A DNA stretch of 64,000 bases from Plasmopara viticola (taxonomy: Eukaryota; Oomycota; Peronosporomycetes; Peronosporales; Peronosporaceae). The notes under the pieces are model-generated. The model saw only the letters and a program-made list of their open reading frames with translations. It did not search any database and was not told where the DNA came from. Both the position numbers and the translations under genes were made by a program. The stretch is taken from NCBI GenBank assembly GCA_001695595.3, contig MBPM02000011.1, forward strand, positions 558,001 to 622,000. Reading direction: 5' to 3'. Below, piece by piece: positions 23,701 to 35,525 of the stretch. Within the stretch, counting starts at the first letter, position 1, and each line of letters opens with the position of its first letter.

Positions 23701-24850
23701 TATCAGCCACGAACATTGTAAAACCTATCGCCGAGCATGTCTTCGACAGCCCTGACGAAGCTCGCAATACTTTAGCCCTTTTTGATTTTCATGTGCTAAA
23801 TCCACCATTTGTCGAAAATTTGTTGAGCCGTAAAACTTTCGACAGCAAAACGGTTTGTAACCATCATCGTCTAATTCTTTAAGCTATGAATGCCAAGTCT
23901 CTCGAGATTTGCACATAAAGCAACGGGACCGATCTTGCGGAGTTGCTTTAGGACAGCTATCGCATCCATGAAAGCAATCCAGCGGCATTTTGAAATAATC
24001 CACCCTACTTCGCGTATAGCTTAAGTCGACGTAGCCATTCTTAAACATGTCTTCCTTGCAGCTAATTCTTTGGAACGTAGTTTCTAGCAGACATGGACAG
24101 CATTCTTTCAATAATTACACTAATACACGTTTCTTTTCGAAATGGATTCGTTTCGTTGCGCTTTTCCGCTCGCAAAAACTTTTGCACAGTCCGTCGATAG
24201 GCATTTTCCGTCACTTAAGCTAATTTCGTTCTGCCATTCGTACCCGCATGAAGACACGCTCGGCGATAGGTTCTACGGTGTTTATAGCTGATGTTGACGC
24301 GGAGGAACACGGCAAGGTTTAGTGATTAGTCGCGTTTCTGAACGTGGAGGAAGTACTTTTGGGGTGAAGAGGCATGTATGAGCGGTGTAACATCCGAAAA
24401 TTGATCTTCGACCGAGAATCAACCATTCAGCCGACCAAAAGCCAAGAATGCCGATCAATTTAATTCCTATTTGGAGGGGTGGGGCCAGTGAACCAAAAGT
24501 GGTGGCTGCGTATCAAATCCCTTTATTTGCTATATAGCTTATTCTATTTTGAGTCCTCTTTATATACACGTATATTTTGCAGAAATTTTGAAATCCCTCG
24601 GTATACCGCTATAAATTCTGATAGGGGCCACCTTTTTTCAAGCCTTTTTTTTACGGGAAGTCGGCTCTATGTAACGGCTCGTCTCAAAAATGTTGTAAGT
24701 GCCCTTTTTTTAAAAAAGCTGTACCCGGATAAAAAATGGCGATAACAAAATCATACCTGTGTCAAACCTGTGCCATCAAGCCTCCTACTTTTAAAAAGAT
24801 TACTGGCTGAATTGCTGCTCTTTAAATTTGAGCAATTCATCACCTGTCCG
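20713..24850. other. Gene-poor desert with motif-free open frames
   Basis: About 4.1 kb with no supportable gene. The longest same-frame stretch is 22831-23397, broken by one TGA near 23044. A different local frame there reads GSFGDFDQSEIHLATITPRA, which looks protein-like but matches nothing I know. It could be part of an eroded protein gene. Other open frames (22451-22705, 23601-23882, 24479-24745) lack domains. A small tandem repeat at 21525-21567 is listed separately. Confidence 0.45.
21525..21567. repeat. 16-bp tandem repeat, about 2.7 copies
   Basis: The unit aagcacgaaaacgtca occurs at 21525-21540 and 21541-21556, with a partial copy at 21557-21567. It lies in non-coding desert. Confidence 0.9.
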
Positions 24851-26086
24851 ATGCATTCGGATGCCCTAGAGACTGGCGCCGTAGTGCAAGTGACCCATGC
24901 AACAAGTGGCTACTCGTTTCGTGCGCTCGTGGAGCGTAATATTTCTTCCAGTCTTTTGGTGCTGTGTCTGTGCAGTCTAGAGCGTCCTTATAAGAAGTTA
25001 AAGGTGGCTTTAAACGGCCAAGTGAGTTGGGCAGTGGCCTCTGCCAAGTTCGCCACCTTCGTGGTCGAGGCTGAAGATATTGAAGAGATAAAAGTCTGCG
25101 ATTTAATGGTGTATTTTAAGGCTGTGGCTCATCAAAAGAGAGTTAACCGCTCACAGTCTAATGGATGGTACCTAGGAGTAGATTCGCTGGGACTCATTGG
25201 TGATGCCAGCAAAGGAGAGGACAGTCTCTTCCGCGTAACCATTGTATCAACGCGAGCGGCTTTTTCCTTTGACATCACGCGCTCATCAATGACGCATACA
25301 AACCTCCATTTACTGCTGTGTGAGTCACAGCGACAGTCTTTTATGCAAAATGGATATTTACAGATTCGCGGTGCAGTTCCGCTGCCTATAGTCAATGCGG
25401 CGCTGCGGCGTATCAACCATGATCTTGGTATCGCAGGGAACCTTATTGTCGGTGGTGTGGAAGGAGCAATTAAATTGGCAGGTAATACGTCTAACAGCGA
25501 CGCAATAATGAATCTTTACTACCTCACGGACGTCCGCAAGTACGTGGAAGCACTAGTTGGCATTGATCAAGTGTTGCCACCGCAAGGAGCTCAAATAGCA
25601 TTACGATTTCCAGAGCTTGGTCCACCACAGGATCATTCGGGTACGGAATGGCATACAGACGGTATGCGGCAAGGCCGATTGCATCCCTTTACTTTGCTAG
25701 TGGGCATTGCTCTTTCGAATGTGCCGGAACCATTATGCGGCAACTTGACCGTATTCCCTGGATCACACTTGTCGCTTCAACGTCATTTAACTGCTAATGG
25801 TAAACTTTGCGGGTACAATGACGAGTGCTACAAACCAGATAGCGTATGGGGAGACGGCACACTACCAGACTTGGGTACACCTGTACAGCTCCTAGCTTCT
25901 CGTGGTGATTTAGTGTTAGCACACCCCAATCTTGCACACCGTGGTGGCCTCAACTACTCTCCTGATATTCGCTACCAAGTCTATTTCCGAATAAAGCACC
26001 AAGGATTTGATGAGCTTCAAGAGCAGTGCACCACAAATTTATGGGCAGATTTACAAGGACTAAGCTCAGGCAACAAAAATCCATGA
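24851..26086 (+). CDS. Phytanoyl-CoA dioxygenase (PhyH)-like Fe(II)/2-oxoglutarate oxygenase
   Basis: A single-exon protein of about 411 aa from the first ATG; the open frame extends 27 codons further up only from a GTG. The C-terminal 220 residues follow the PhyH fold. FMQNGYLQIRGAVPL begins the domain. The iron ligands are His268 and Asp270 in EWHTDGMRQG and the distal His363 in HPNLAHRGGLNYS. The 2-oxoglutarate-binding Arg is the Arg374 of IRYQVYFR. FPGSHLSLQRHL is also typical. The first 160 residues are a separate region rich in beta-strand-like sequence and unrecognised. Members of this family hydroxylate diverse small molecules, so the substrate cannot be named. The gene converges with the TALE homeodomain gene. 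Confidence 0.88.
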   Translation: MHSDALETGAVVQVTHATSGYSFRALVERNISSSLLVLCLCSLERPYKKLKVALNGQVSWAVASAKFATFVVEAEDIEEIKVCDLMVYFKAVAHQKRVNRSQSNGWYLGVDSLGLIGDASKGEDSLFRVTIVSTRAAFSFDITRSSMTHTNLHLLLCESQRQSFMQNGYLQIRGAVPLPIVNAALRRINHDLGIAGNLIVGGVEGAIKLAGNTSNSDAIMNLYYLTDVRKYVEALVGIDQVLPPQGAQIALRFPELGPPQDHSGTEWHTDGMRQGRLHPFTLLVGIALSNVPEPLCGNLTVFPGSHLSLQRHLTANGKLCGYNDECYKPDSVWGDGTLPDLGTPVQLLASRGDLVLAHPNLAHRGGLNYSPDIRYQVYFRIKHQGFDELQEQCTTNLWADLQGLSSGNKNP

Positions 26087-26213
26087 TAGTTAGCATTTAC
26101 TCATGTATTATTTTAAGCACGCTCACAACGATCGATACACGAAGTTTGCAAGTACACAGAAGTTAACCACAAAAATTTAGAATTCTTGGCCGGCACAAAT
26201 TAGAAATGTGCAG

Positions 26214-28043
26214 TCATGCTACTCGGCCGGGCCGTTGCTCGAACGTCACTGACGAATGCTTTGGCAGACGATCATTAGGTGCCAAAGCCTCGTACGTAGT
26301 AACCGATGTGCCATTCGGGTAAACGTTTTCCACGTCGTTGTTGCTAGCTGTCAGATGACTAGACGCTGGCAACAACGTACCTCGTGTAGGTGCAGCTTGG
26401 TCAGCACTGTGAGTGGATCCGCCCGTAGAGGCCAATATGTCCTGAAAATTCATTTTCCGTCGTCGTGCTTCTGCAAACTGGCCCATGTCGAGCGTGCGTG
26501 ATCGACTGTCACGCGGCTGGCCCATGGTGAGACCATTAGATGTAACAATTGGCGGTGGACGGCCCATCAAGCTGCGGCTAGAGAGCGACGGCAAAGCATT
26601 ACCAACTGGTTGCTGTCGAGTTTGAGTTTCACTGCCTGCAGAACTGCACGCTGGCGGCAGATGGACGGAAGGACTGGCACACATTGTCATTGAGCGCATT
26701 CGCATCTCGTGAAGTGGGTAACGTGCAACAGAGGGAAAGGCCTCAAAATAGGTATCATTGGCTGCTTGACGGGAAGAAGGCAGAGGGAATTGGGATTTGC
26801 CGGCAGGTGTAATTGATGGTCGTAACGGTGCACGAGGACTTGGTCGGGGTGGAAATATGGGATTTCCGCTTGCTGGAATGGATCGACGTTTACCAAAAGC
26901 ATGTGAAGGAGGAAACGACGGATTTTCAGCAGATGGAATCGATTGTGACACACGGACAAGGGTGGTGCTCATTTGCTCGCGAAGACTGGTGACCCATCCG
27001 TCCACTTGAGATACATCGAGACCCGTTTCCTTAGAAAGCTGCAATCGCTCAGTAGCATTCGGATATGGATACTCACGTCGTGCGTTCGAGTAGGTCCACT
27101 CTTGTAAAATCTTGTGTCCACGCGGTGAGAGACTATTGCGTGGAGCATGACTATCCTGACCGCGATTCAAAATGCGTTCACGCAAGTGTTTGGTTTCCGA
27201 ATAATTGTCATCATCGGCTCTAGTAGCCTCCGACATGGAGCGCCCGGGACGTGTCGGGTACACGGGTGCGTTTTCTGGAAAAGCTTGTGGCTGTGCGTAC
27301 TTATCGAACGCTGATACCACCGGATGAGATGGCGCACCAAGGCTTCCAGCGTCAAATGAGTGACACACGGCCGCGCGGGGGGCATAACTGCTGTCTGCGT
27401 ACTGCTGACTCAGTCCAGCTCCTGGGAATTCACGCACCGTCGTGTGGTCAAATTCCATGGCGGACTGTAGTTGACGTGAGTGCTCCCGTCGCATCATGGG
27501 TTTCCAGATGCGCTTGCGCGCGTTCGTAAACCAGTTTGTGAGCTGTTTCATGCTAATACCCGTCTTCTTGAGCAGCATTTGCTTATCCTACAGACAAAAT
27601 CACAATTACATCGGAAATTCGATTACGTGTTGTGATTTACTAAGTTCCACATTAGGGCTTACCTCGTCTGTGGGGTATGGATGCTTGACGTGCTCACGAG
27701 ACAGCATCCAGCCTTTTAAAATAGCGACGGTGTGAGGCGGCAGCTCACGGCGCGACTTTTTGGACGGCTGCTGCTGATCTTTCAAGCCATCACGGGCATC
27801 ATCGCTACCATTTCCGCCAGCATCATCCGTGGGACTTGCGGTTTGCTTGCGTTTCTTATTGGCAACTGGAGGTGACGTGGAGGGGCTGACAGCGGAACCT
27901 TCGGACATAGTAGTCTCAATGACGGTATTGGTTCTTAAGGAGGGGACGGTCGGAGACGAAGATGGTACGACTGCAGCCGCACGCGTCCCGTGCGAGTATT
28001 TAAAAGGTTGTACTTGGTCGGCGCTCTGCTGAGCTGTCATCAT
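26214..28043 (-). CDS. TALE-class homeodomain transcription factor with a second degenerate homeodomain
   Basis: Two exons, 28043-27663 and 27587-26214, join in phase to give about 584 aa. A KN/TALE homeodomain spans residues 96-158. It has the typical PYP three-residue loop extension (HVKHPYPTDEDK) and the recognition helix NWFTNARKRIW, with Trp146, Asn149 and Arg151 kept. The intron splits the homeodomain just after PYPTDE. A second related segment lies at about 281-333 (HKILQEWTYSNARREYPYPN, then GLDVSQVDGWVTSLREQM). It repeats the PYPN loop, but the recognition helix has WVTSLR, losing Phe and the DNA-contacting Asn. The rest is Ser/Pro-rich, as in activation or linker regions. A nuclear regulator, target genes unknown. 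Confidence 0.92.
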
Positions 28044-28532
28044 GCTGGGACGAGGAAGAAAGTATTTGCACTTGACTGCGCTGGCCTCACTTTACCTTTA
28101 ATACGGATGACCACTGGACGGCAAATGTCTCAAAAACAGTGGCAAAGAGTGTGGCCGCGTCTTCGGGCGTGCGTTTGTAGGTGCGCGGAAGGCGGACGTT
28201 TCGGCGCTGGAGAGCTACGATTCAACTGACTGCTAGTGCCACCTTTCTAAGACTTGACTGTCGAACTGACCGGAGAATTGTCCTTGCGCAACCAGCTGAC
28301 CGAACAGATTCTTTGCAACCCTACACCTGCTACAGACCTGTAAATGCATGTTACCATGTACAATCTACGAGACTCCATTTACTATCGCCATTAAGATGAT
28401 GCAATTACAAAACAGATGGATCCTACAATCGTCGATCAGATAATAGAGGGTCAAGTTGTCAGCCTCTTCCCATTTGTGAGCAGTAGGTATGCTGTGCCTA
28501 CACGCGCGGTTAGGGCTGAGTCAGGATTTTTA

Positions 28533-28600
28533 GTACAGTACAGCAGTGTGACCCACGCTTGGCGGGCATAACATCAATTACTGTAATGCTGTACTGTACA
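28533..28600. repeat. 13-bp inverted repeat, 42-nt spacer
   Basis: gtacagtacagca at 28533-28545 and its reverse complement tgctgtactgtac at 28588-28600 flank 42 nt. It lies roughly 500 bp upstream of the TALE gene's start codon. It could be a promoter element or a hairpin relic. Confidence 0.7.
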
Positions 28601-30614
28601 ATACCCATCAATACTCATTTTTAGTAGGCTGTCCAAAGACTTATACACAAAAAATGTCCTGAAATCTAACTACTTCACAAGAGTCTGGTCTGTACATAAC
28701 CGCACACCCGTGGAGACTTTTACTTGCGTACTGGTAATGTACGTCAAAATGTGTCATGAGATCGTGACAATCGGGACTTATCAGCATGAAAGCATAAAGA
28801 ACGATCACATTATTCATGCATGGGAAGATCACCTGAGCACGTCATCCACAGGAGGTACCTAGCTAAACCCTATGACCAACCGCGCATGTCAATTTAGCGG
28901 TCCCGCGGCTCGCGCAGCTCGCGTTTCTTAGAAATATGGAGTTTTAATGAGTGAGATGAGCGACTTGCCATTGAAAACACCGCTGAATCCGCCTGCGCTC
29001 GCACACACTGATTTTCTTGTGAAAGCTCGAATAGGCAAGACCTACCTTACGTTTAGTATACTATGCACCTATGCAGGTGACCTATCGACAAAAAAACAAT
29101 TAATACATATGTCACAATGAATAAGAGATGTTTCTCATTCTTTGCGAAATATAATTCTGTATTAAAAGTGACCACCAATCGTTGGCAGCTCGCAGGTGCC
29201 TCCTGCTGAAAATTGCGCTAGTCGAGACATTTTAAGGCATAAATCAGTGTGTTGATAATTCGCCTACTTTGCCGATGGGCGCGGACCTTGCAACAAACTG
29301 CGATCGCGACAAAGAGGTGCTTATTTCTAGAACCCCAAAGAGACAATACGTTTGTCGCCAACGTGAATAACAGAAATGACAATAATAAGCGCAATCCTAA
29401 TTCAGCAACTATTAGTATTAGAATTACATAATAATAATAGAAATTTGGCGAAGGGGCATCAATGCATCTAATAATATCTTCGACCGCTGACTTGCTCACT
29501 TGGCGGCGTTATAATGGCTGCGTCGATAAACTTTCAAGGTCGTCTACGATCAAAAGTCGCACTCGAGAGATTCTAAAGCGAGAGCTGAAGCGTCACTTAT
29601 AGAGCGATGCTGTTCCAAACTTTGTTGTCACCATATAGTAGATCTGTTTTAGTATTATTATCAATTCTTACGTAAAGCTTGATATTTGATAGGATACTTA
29701 TTGTCTATTGGGTGCAATGGATATTTATGACAGCTTTAATGCCAATTGAGGGCAAGCAAAAGTGTTTCTGTTATATTAGAAGATGGATTTACATTTTTTG
29801 ATAGTTTTTGAGTCTACTAATGTATGCATTTTATCTTCCTTTTCTAATTAATCTTTGAGAATTAACACCCTACCTCGTAAACAAAAAACAGTTCAAAATG
29901 GAAACCACTGCCAGGCGCTTACTTTTTGGTCTCGGGCGCTCACCCTGTTAATACGGCATCCATAAATCATCTATTTTGGCCTCTGATTGGCTGCAGTAAG
30001 TTGTTTAAAATTAGAAGTGTGGACCTTTATCTGTAAAACGTATAGTTAGCATATGTTTAATGTGTAGCACACTTGTAATGTTATATTAGACGGGGACCAT
30101 GTGTTTTCATCGAGTTTTCGCCCGAAAGAAAGTGACCAATCTACTACTGCTCGCTGTCACATGTCTTTGCACTAGCTACTGCCCTTCCTTCTGCGTTAGA
30201 CGAAGTCGATAGTTAGCGTCTGAATGCTGCTCCTGCACCTAATTACATCGGAAAGTCGGAGAGCACGTTGGTGTAGCGCTCATACATGGATTTTTCAAAG
30301 TGGCTGTCAGCTGCTGCTTCGCTTACAACTAGCTTGCGGACACTTGCTGCTTGCTTTCTGTGGTAGTCATCAGCTTTGGACAAAATCCTCAGCACTGCCC
30401 AACAAGTAATTTGCCAACTGATTTTTGATTGGCAAAGCTTATATTTTTGTCTGTTGTTTTCAGTATACGGAGAGGCCGTTTAGACATCGCTGCGATGTAA
30501 GCACAAATTGCGCGATTTTGGGAGTTTAGATACACAATGCTTATCCTATGCAAAAGTACCAGCCGATTCCATTTCCGCTTGAAGTGATCTAGGTGCAAAC
30601 GCAGGCACGACTTT

Positions 30615-30657
30615 AACAGCAGTAGTAACAACAGCAACAGCAACAACAGCAACAGCG
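30615..30657 (+). repeat. CAG/CAA-type microsatellite
   Basis: A run of imperfect AACAGC/AACAGT triplet-based repeats. On the minus strand it gives a Leu-rich open frame that is an artefact of the repeat. Confidence 0.8.
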
Positions 30658-33600
30658 CCATGCTGCTCAGCAATTGAAAGATTCTGGTAAAAGACCCGCC
30701 TATGTGGCTGTTACAAATCAATTTTGAGCCCTACTACGCCGACGCCAAATCCTGTTACTGTTACAAGGCCTACTCCTTGCGTATATGGGGCCTTAGGAGC
30801 TAAGCACCAGCCGTAACAGCATGCACCGGCATCAACGCCTGCTTTCCCAAGTCGTTCTGGTGACTACCAGTTTTTGCTGTAAGGCCGACGAAGGTGCGCG
30901 GTAAACTTTTACGACGTACGGAAGTCTATCATGAACAAATTAGTAATGTATGTAACAAGACGGGCTAAAAGATCGTCGACCCCGCCATGTTTGCTGTCGG
31001 GCGAGTAAGCAATTGTTTGCCCGAGCCATCGATCCCCACGAGCAACATGAAACCGCGTGGGATTCCCAGCAAACGTGAGATACTTAAGAGATGATTCAAC
31101 GCATCCTCAAGGAATTTAAGGATACGTCCGTGACGCTCCTCCCCGTTTTATACTATTTACGGCCGTCTCCGCCATCCCAATGCCTTCGTCTTCCTCTGGA
31201 TCGCTTGAGAAGTGCCCCTTACAATACTCTTGTCGACAAATTTTTTCCAGCGCCTCCCAAGCTGGACTCGCATCAGATCCACCATGTACGCACAAAGAAC
31301 GTCTTTACCTCCATGATCGGTCAATCTATCGCAAATCACGAGCGCACATTGATGTTGCCACATCCGTCAAAAGACATGGCCTGCTTCCACTTTCGCCATT
31401 TTGCATTAGGTGACACGATACTCGTAAATGTCTCCACACGGTGAGTTAATTCTCTTGAACCACAGCTCAGTTTCCGCATATTAAAAATAAAATGAAATCA
31501 TGCAAGGGTCGGTAACAACTTCGCTTTGACTATATCCATTAGTCAATGGTTGCGCGTGACAGCTTTTTGACAAGCTTTAACATTTCGCGAATAAACGTCT
31601 CGGCATCAAAGCGTCTGGCAAGCATTTGACCGTAATATCATCAATCGACGTCAAAGACGGCAGAACGAGCAATCTTGTTATCGATAACTCAATTTAAATT
31701 GCATTCTTTTGCACGCATCGAGCCTGGTTCGATAATGGCGCCTACCCAAGGTCGTCTAACAGGAAAAAAGGCCTTGAAGGTGTGGGGGGATGACACGATC
31801 GAAACGTCGTCGGCGTTGATGTTTTTACACTATATCTCGAAATGATGATGTTTACAGCATGAAAAATTGTACTGCCACGATCCTCTCATCTTCCAGGCTG
31901 TTAAAGAGAGCTGGACAAACAGGACAACAAAAGGTTAGAACGTCCGTGTGGCAAATGACTGTCTTTCTGAGTAATTTAAGTACGCCCTGCTCATTGCGTG
32001 AGGCGATCGTCCGACGCTTATAATTGTGCGCATGATCATTGATCAAAGTAACTTTTATCTCCTGACAAAATGCCGTCGTGGGCATTAAAAAGTATGTGAA
32101 GATCTGCAATACGTTGGTACCATGGGGCATTTAGGCGGTGGACAAAACAACAATTTACAAATACAGCGTGGGAATCCACATAGTATTTATACACCGTCTG
32201 TCTAGCCCGAGACGCTAGAAGCAAAGCATTGGCGTCCTACTGATGACTTCAAACATCAAACGAAATGCGATTGTTGTGTTCCAAAAGCGTCTCCAGTGAC
32301 CAGCCCAGACAGTACACATAGATTTTTTTTGAGCTGGCTGGTCAATTGCTCAACGTCTTCAGCCAACGCCACGCCATGTTCGCCGACTAGTAAACCGGCA
32401 TTGAATTATACAAGCGCGTCACTTGGTCAACGCGTGAGACGGTCATGACACTGGTCGTATCGTGCGTGAGATATGGTAAAGGTTCAATAGAAGAAAATTG
32501 TAGCACTTCCTGCTATATGCGTGCAGTCTCGTTCTTTTTGCTAACAGCATGTCTCTACTCTCTATCCCATACTCACTGCGCAAACTAAACCTTTTCGTTG
32601 CAATCACTTTGGATTACAATGTCTAAAGACAAAGCATGCGCGTGCTCATCCTCATATGTACAGCAATCATTATCCTTTTTTGATGTCAGCTATTGTTTTG
32701 GAAATACCTTAGATACAAGACGCGATGAGCGACAGACACAAAAGCCTTGAGAGCTGCAACTGCGATTTCAACAAGAGCAAAAAGTACTTGATGAGGAGGA
32801 TAACAAAGGCAAGCCATCATGCAATGGCAAAAAACGATGAAACAAGAGGAATTGCATTGTTGAATTCTTTAAACTTATCGGAAAATCGATATAGCCGAGG
32901 AGGTTGAAAAATCATCGAGCTAAATAGAGAACGAGCTAGGACTGTCTTGAGTGGGAGAGAATTACTTAATTATGGATGAGATTGAATGGAAATGGAAGCA
33001 GGCGTTTGGTTGCACGAGCATACAAATTCTTAAGCTGTCTTCTTGCACTTGATTCGGACAGTATCTTTCATTTTTTTTTTTTAAGGCTCTATTATATTAC
33101 AAAGTACAAGCTTATGGATAGCATGGATTCAAGTTACGCAGATATCAATAACAAGGCGTTCTCGAAATCTCTGGCCAACTAAATTCACCTCTAAACTGAT
33201 GTATACCGATGATAAAGTCTCTTTAATCCGTATGTACCAATTGAACCCTTCTCAAAACGAGCGCATGAACAAAGATGGATGCAAAAATGCTGGCATATAC
33301 AGGCAAAATTTCGATGACCAAGAATCTTGTGCTTGATGAATGACTTCGAAAGTAAACATCACTAAGATTATTTTTCGCAGTCTTGCATCTTGACAGTGGC
33401 AATGCTCTAATTGATACTGACGATATGACTCTTTTTCGGGTGAAACTTTTTGCTTATGTATCTCAGAAACAAGCCGCGGAAAATCGACTTGTGCATCTGT
33501 GGTCGTTTGCTAATCCACGCTTCGACCACTGGTGCCCAATCGAGATCCGTGTCACCTAGATAGACAAACCCCACACTAAATTTTCGTCGCCAAACCTTGT

Positions 33601-34794
33601 CTTTTCCGCAATTCCAGCAACCTCGAAGCTACCCAAATCAGCAATAATAAGGCGCTTTCCAAACCAGCAGCTACTTAAAGGAAATCGGAGCCAGCCGTTG
33701 CCTGGTCACGGTCAACAACAGCCTCCACAATTACTTACCTGGCATAGCTAACCGGCTTACGGAGAAAATCCTCATCCTGAAACTGACTCTAGCGTTCCTA
33801 CCCCAGCTGTTGCTGCTTTTTTTTATCTTCAGGGGTCAAATTGCTCAGTGCGTGAAAAATTTATAGATTCACCGCTGCGAGGCTATGGGAGGTGTCAACT
33901 GTGCCGACTTAGCTGCGAGAGTTTCGTCAAAAGTATCGACATCATCGTACTGTATCGTTAGACTCTCTACATCGTCCGCACTTCTTTTGGCGCTCTGGAG
34001 AAAGCTTTAACAACCGCAAAGTGCGATGAGCTGCACTGTGTTGATATCTGCGATAAGTTTGATTCCTCTTAAGAGCCAACAGGACGGCAACGACCTTGGA
34101 GAACTGCAATTTTGTGGATTGTTGCAGCAAGTAAAGTATCGATATGACCAAGAATGACTCTTTGATGATGCAGTCCAGCCCCCTCGTATCGTACTGATTT
34201 TGCAGCTGGTCTGGCCGCAAAATACTGAATAAGCAACCAATAATGATGGAATTCTTCTTTGGTAAGCAGATTTGAAGTACTCGTTGTGGGCAAACAAAGA
34301 ATGCCTTCAAGAATGTCCATAAATGAAGATATTTGTACTCTGGCAGCCGGCAACTCTATCATTCTCGGTGTGCAATAGCAATCCAAACTGCCGAGGCTTC
34401 GGTTTTAGCACGGCAGCCAAAACTTTGCCTTAAATGGCTTTAAACGTTGGCGTTAATACTACTAAAGTAGTCAGCGAGCGCTCCCTCGCATTTCGAGGCC
34501 GGATATTTGCAAATTGCGCGTGACAAGCAAGCAGACAGGCGGTTTCTATCGTTGAAAGGCTACCAGTTGACACAGGAATCCAATTTTGATGGTAGTAGGG
34601 CGCTCTCGAAGCTTGATGTAATTGTATACCCAAATTGCACCTTTACCTTGATATCCGCATTTACGAATTGATCTTTGTATTACAGCCAGGTCTCTTTAAA
34701 TTACGTCATGGCTTGGACATGGAAGGTCGTACCTATGACAGCGAGCCGCTGATCATAGGTCTTGGTGAAGTCGGAGGCACCCAGATTATTTCAT

Positions 34795-35525
34795 GCTGCT
34801 TTAAAAAAATTAATTGATGCAAGGCCCTGTGCAGCTTTGTAAGTTGGAGGTGTGCCACTGACAAATAAGGCGGCTGGCGGGATATACGCTTTCAATGGCG
34901 GTCATGCGTGCCAATTTTTGATCGATTACAAAGGTCAACAAGAATTGCTCAAACACACGCGCGATCTGACGCGGTGCCCAAAGGTAGTCCCTTGTTGTTT
35001 CTTTGTCATGAAAAAATAGAGGGAAGTGAACATTTGGGCCGTGACAGTGACCTCCGCGACGCGCATGAGTGGTAATCCGAACCGATTGGTCTTATGCGTA
35101 AATTGACCGACCATATACGTCCTGCCGTGTACTGCATATGTCTTGTGCAGAGGGTGACACATGGAAAGATAGGTATGCCGTCCATCTTCGTCAAATCGCG
35201 TAAGATGAGAGGCTCTATTTGTACTCGCAAGGCTTGCAAGCAAGGCAACCAAAGATGAGCGATCACTCAAGAAGCAAAGCCGTTCTACGAGCTTGATGTT
35301 AAAAATTATTGGAGAAGTGCCTGTGACGCCCTGTCTGCACAATCTGAACCGGTTTAAGGCCGACTTGTGCAAGCTGAAGACTTCGAGTGGTGCTTTGCAA
35401 TGAAGGCTCATCCATGCGGATGGACAGCAGGAACAACGTAAGGTGCGCAGCGTAAGGTGCGTCGATGTGTATAACGGCGCGTAGAATGTCAAGGCAATGT
35501 TAACAGGTGAAAGCACGCTACTCAA
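34795..35525 (-). pseudogene. MULE transposase core, broken (second element)
   Basis: On the minus strand, SHLTRFDEDGRHTYLSMCHP is followed by THKTNRFGLPLMRVAEVTV and MFTSLYFFMTKKQ. After a frame change near 34998 come YLWAPRQIARVFEQFLLTFV, DQKLARMTAIESVYPASRLI and CQWHTSN. These match the MULE core in order: the YKTNRFGMPLL, (DY)WAL, (D)RELALMNAI..VFP and LCQWHI blocks. The frame break and missing N- and C-termini make it dead. It differs in sequence from the first MULE relic at 430-890, so it is an independent insertion. Confidence 0.85.

Larger units (their letters stand above)
28044..34794. other. Gene-poor desert, no supported gene
   Basis: About 6.7 kb upstream of the TALE gene. The first few hundred bases presumably hold its promoter. 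The rest has only short, mutually overlapping open frames (28641-28832, 29218-29499, 31091-31444, 31852-32224, 32725-32907, 33942-34386) without domains. A CAA/CAG-rich microsatellite (30615-30657) and an imperfect inverted repeat (28533-28600) are listed separately. The frame at 29218-29499 is hydrophobic but has no match. Confidence 0.45.

Noticed and set aside
29218..29499. Hydrophobic minus-strand open frame
   Set aside because: It overlaps an open frame on the other strand, and has no homology cue, no credible neighbours and AT-rich composition.
30389..30721. Minus-strand Leu-rich open frame
   Set aside because: It is the translation of a CAG/CAA microsatellite, not a protein.
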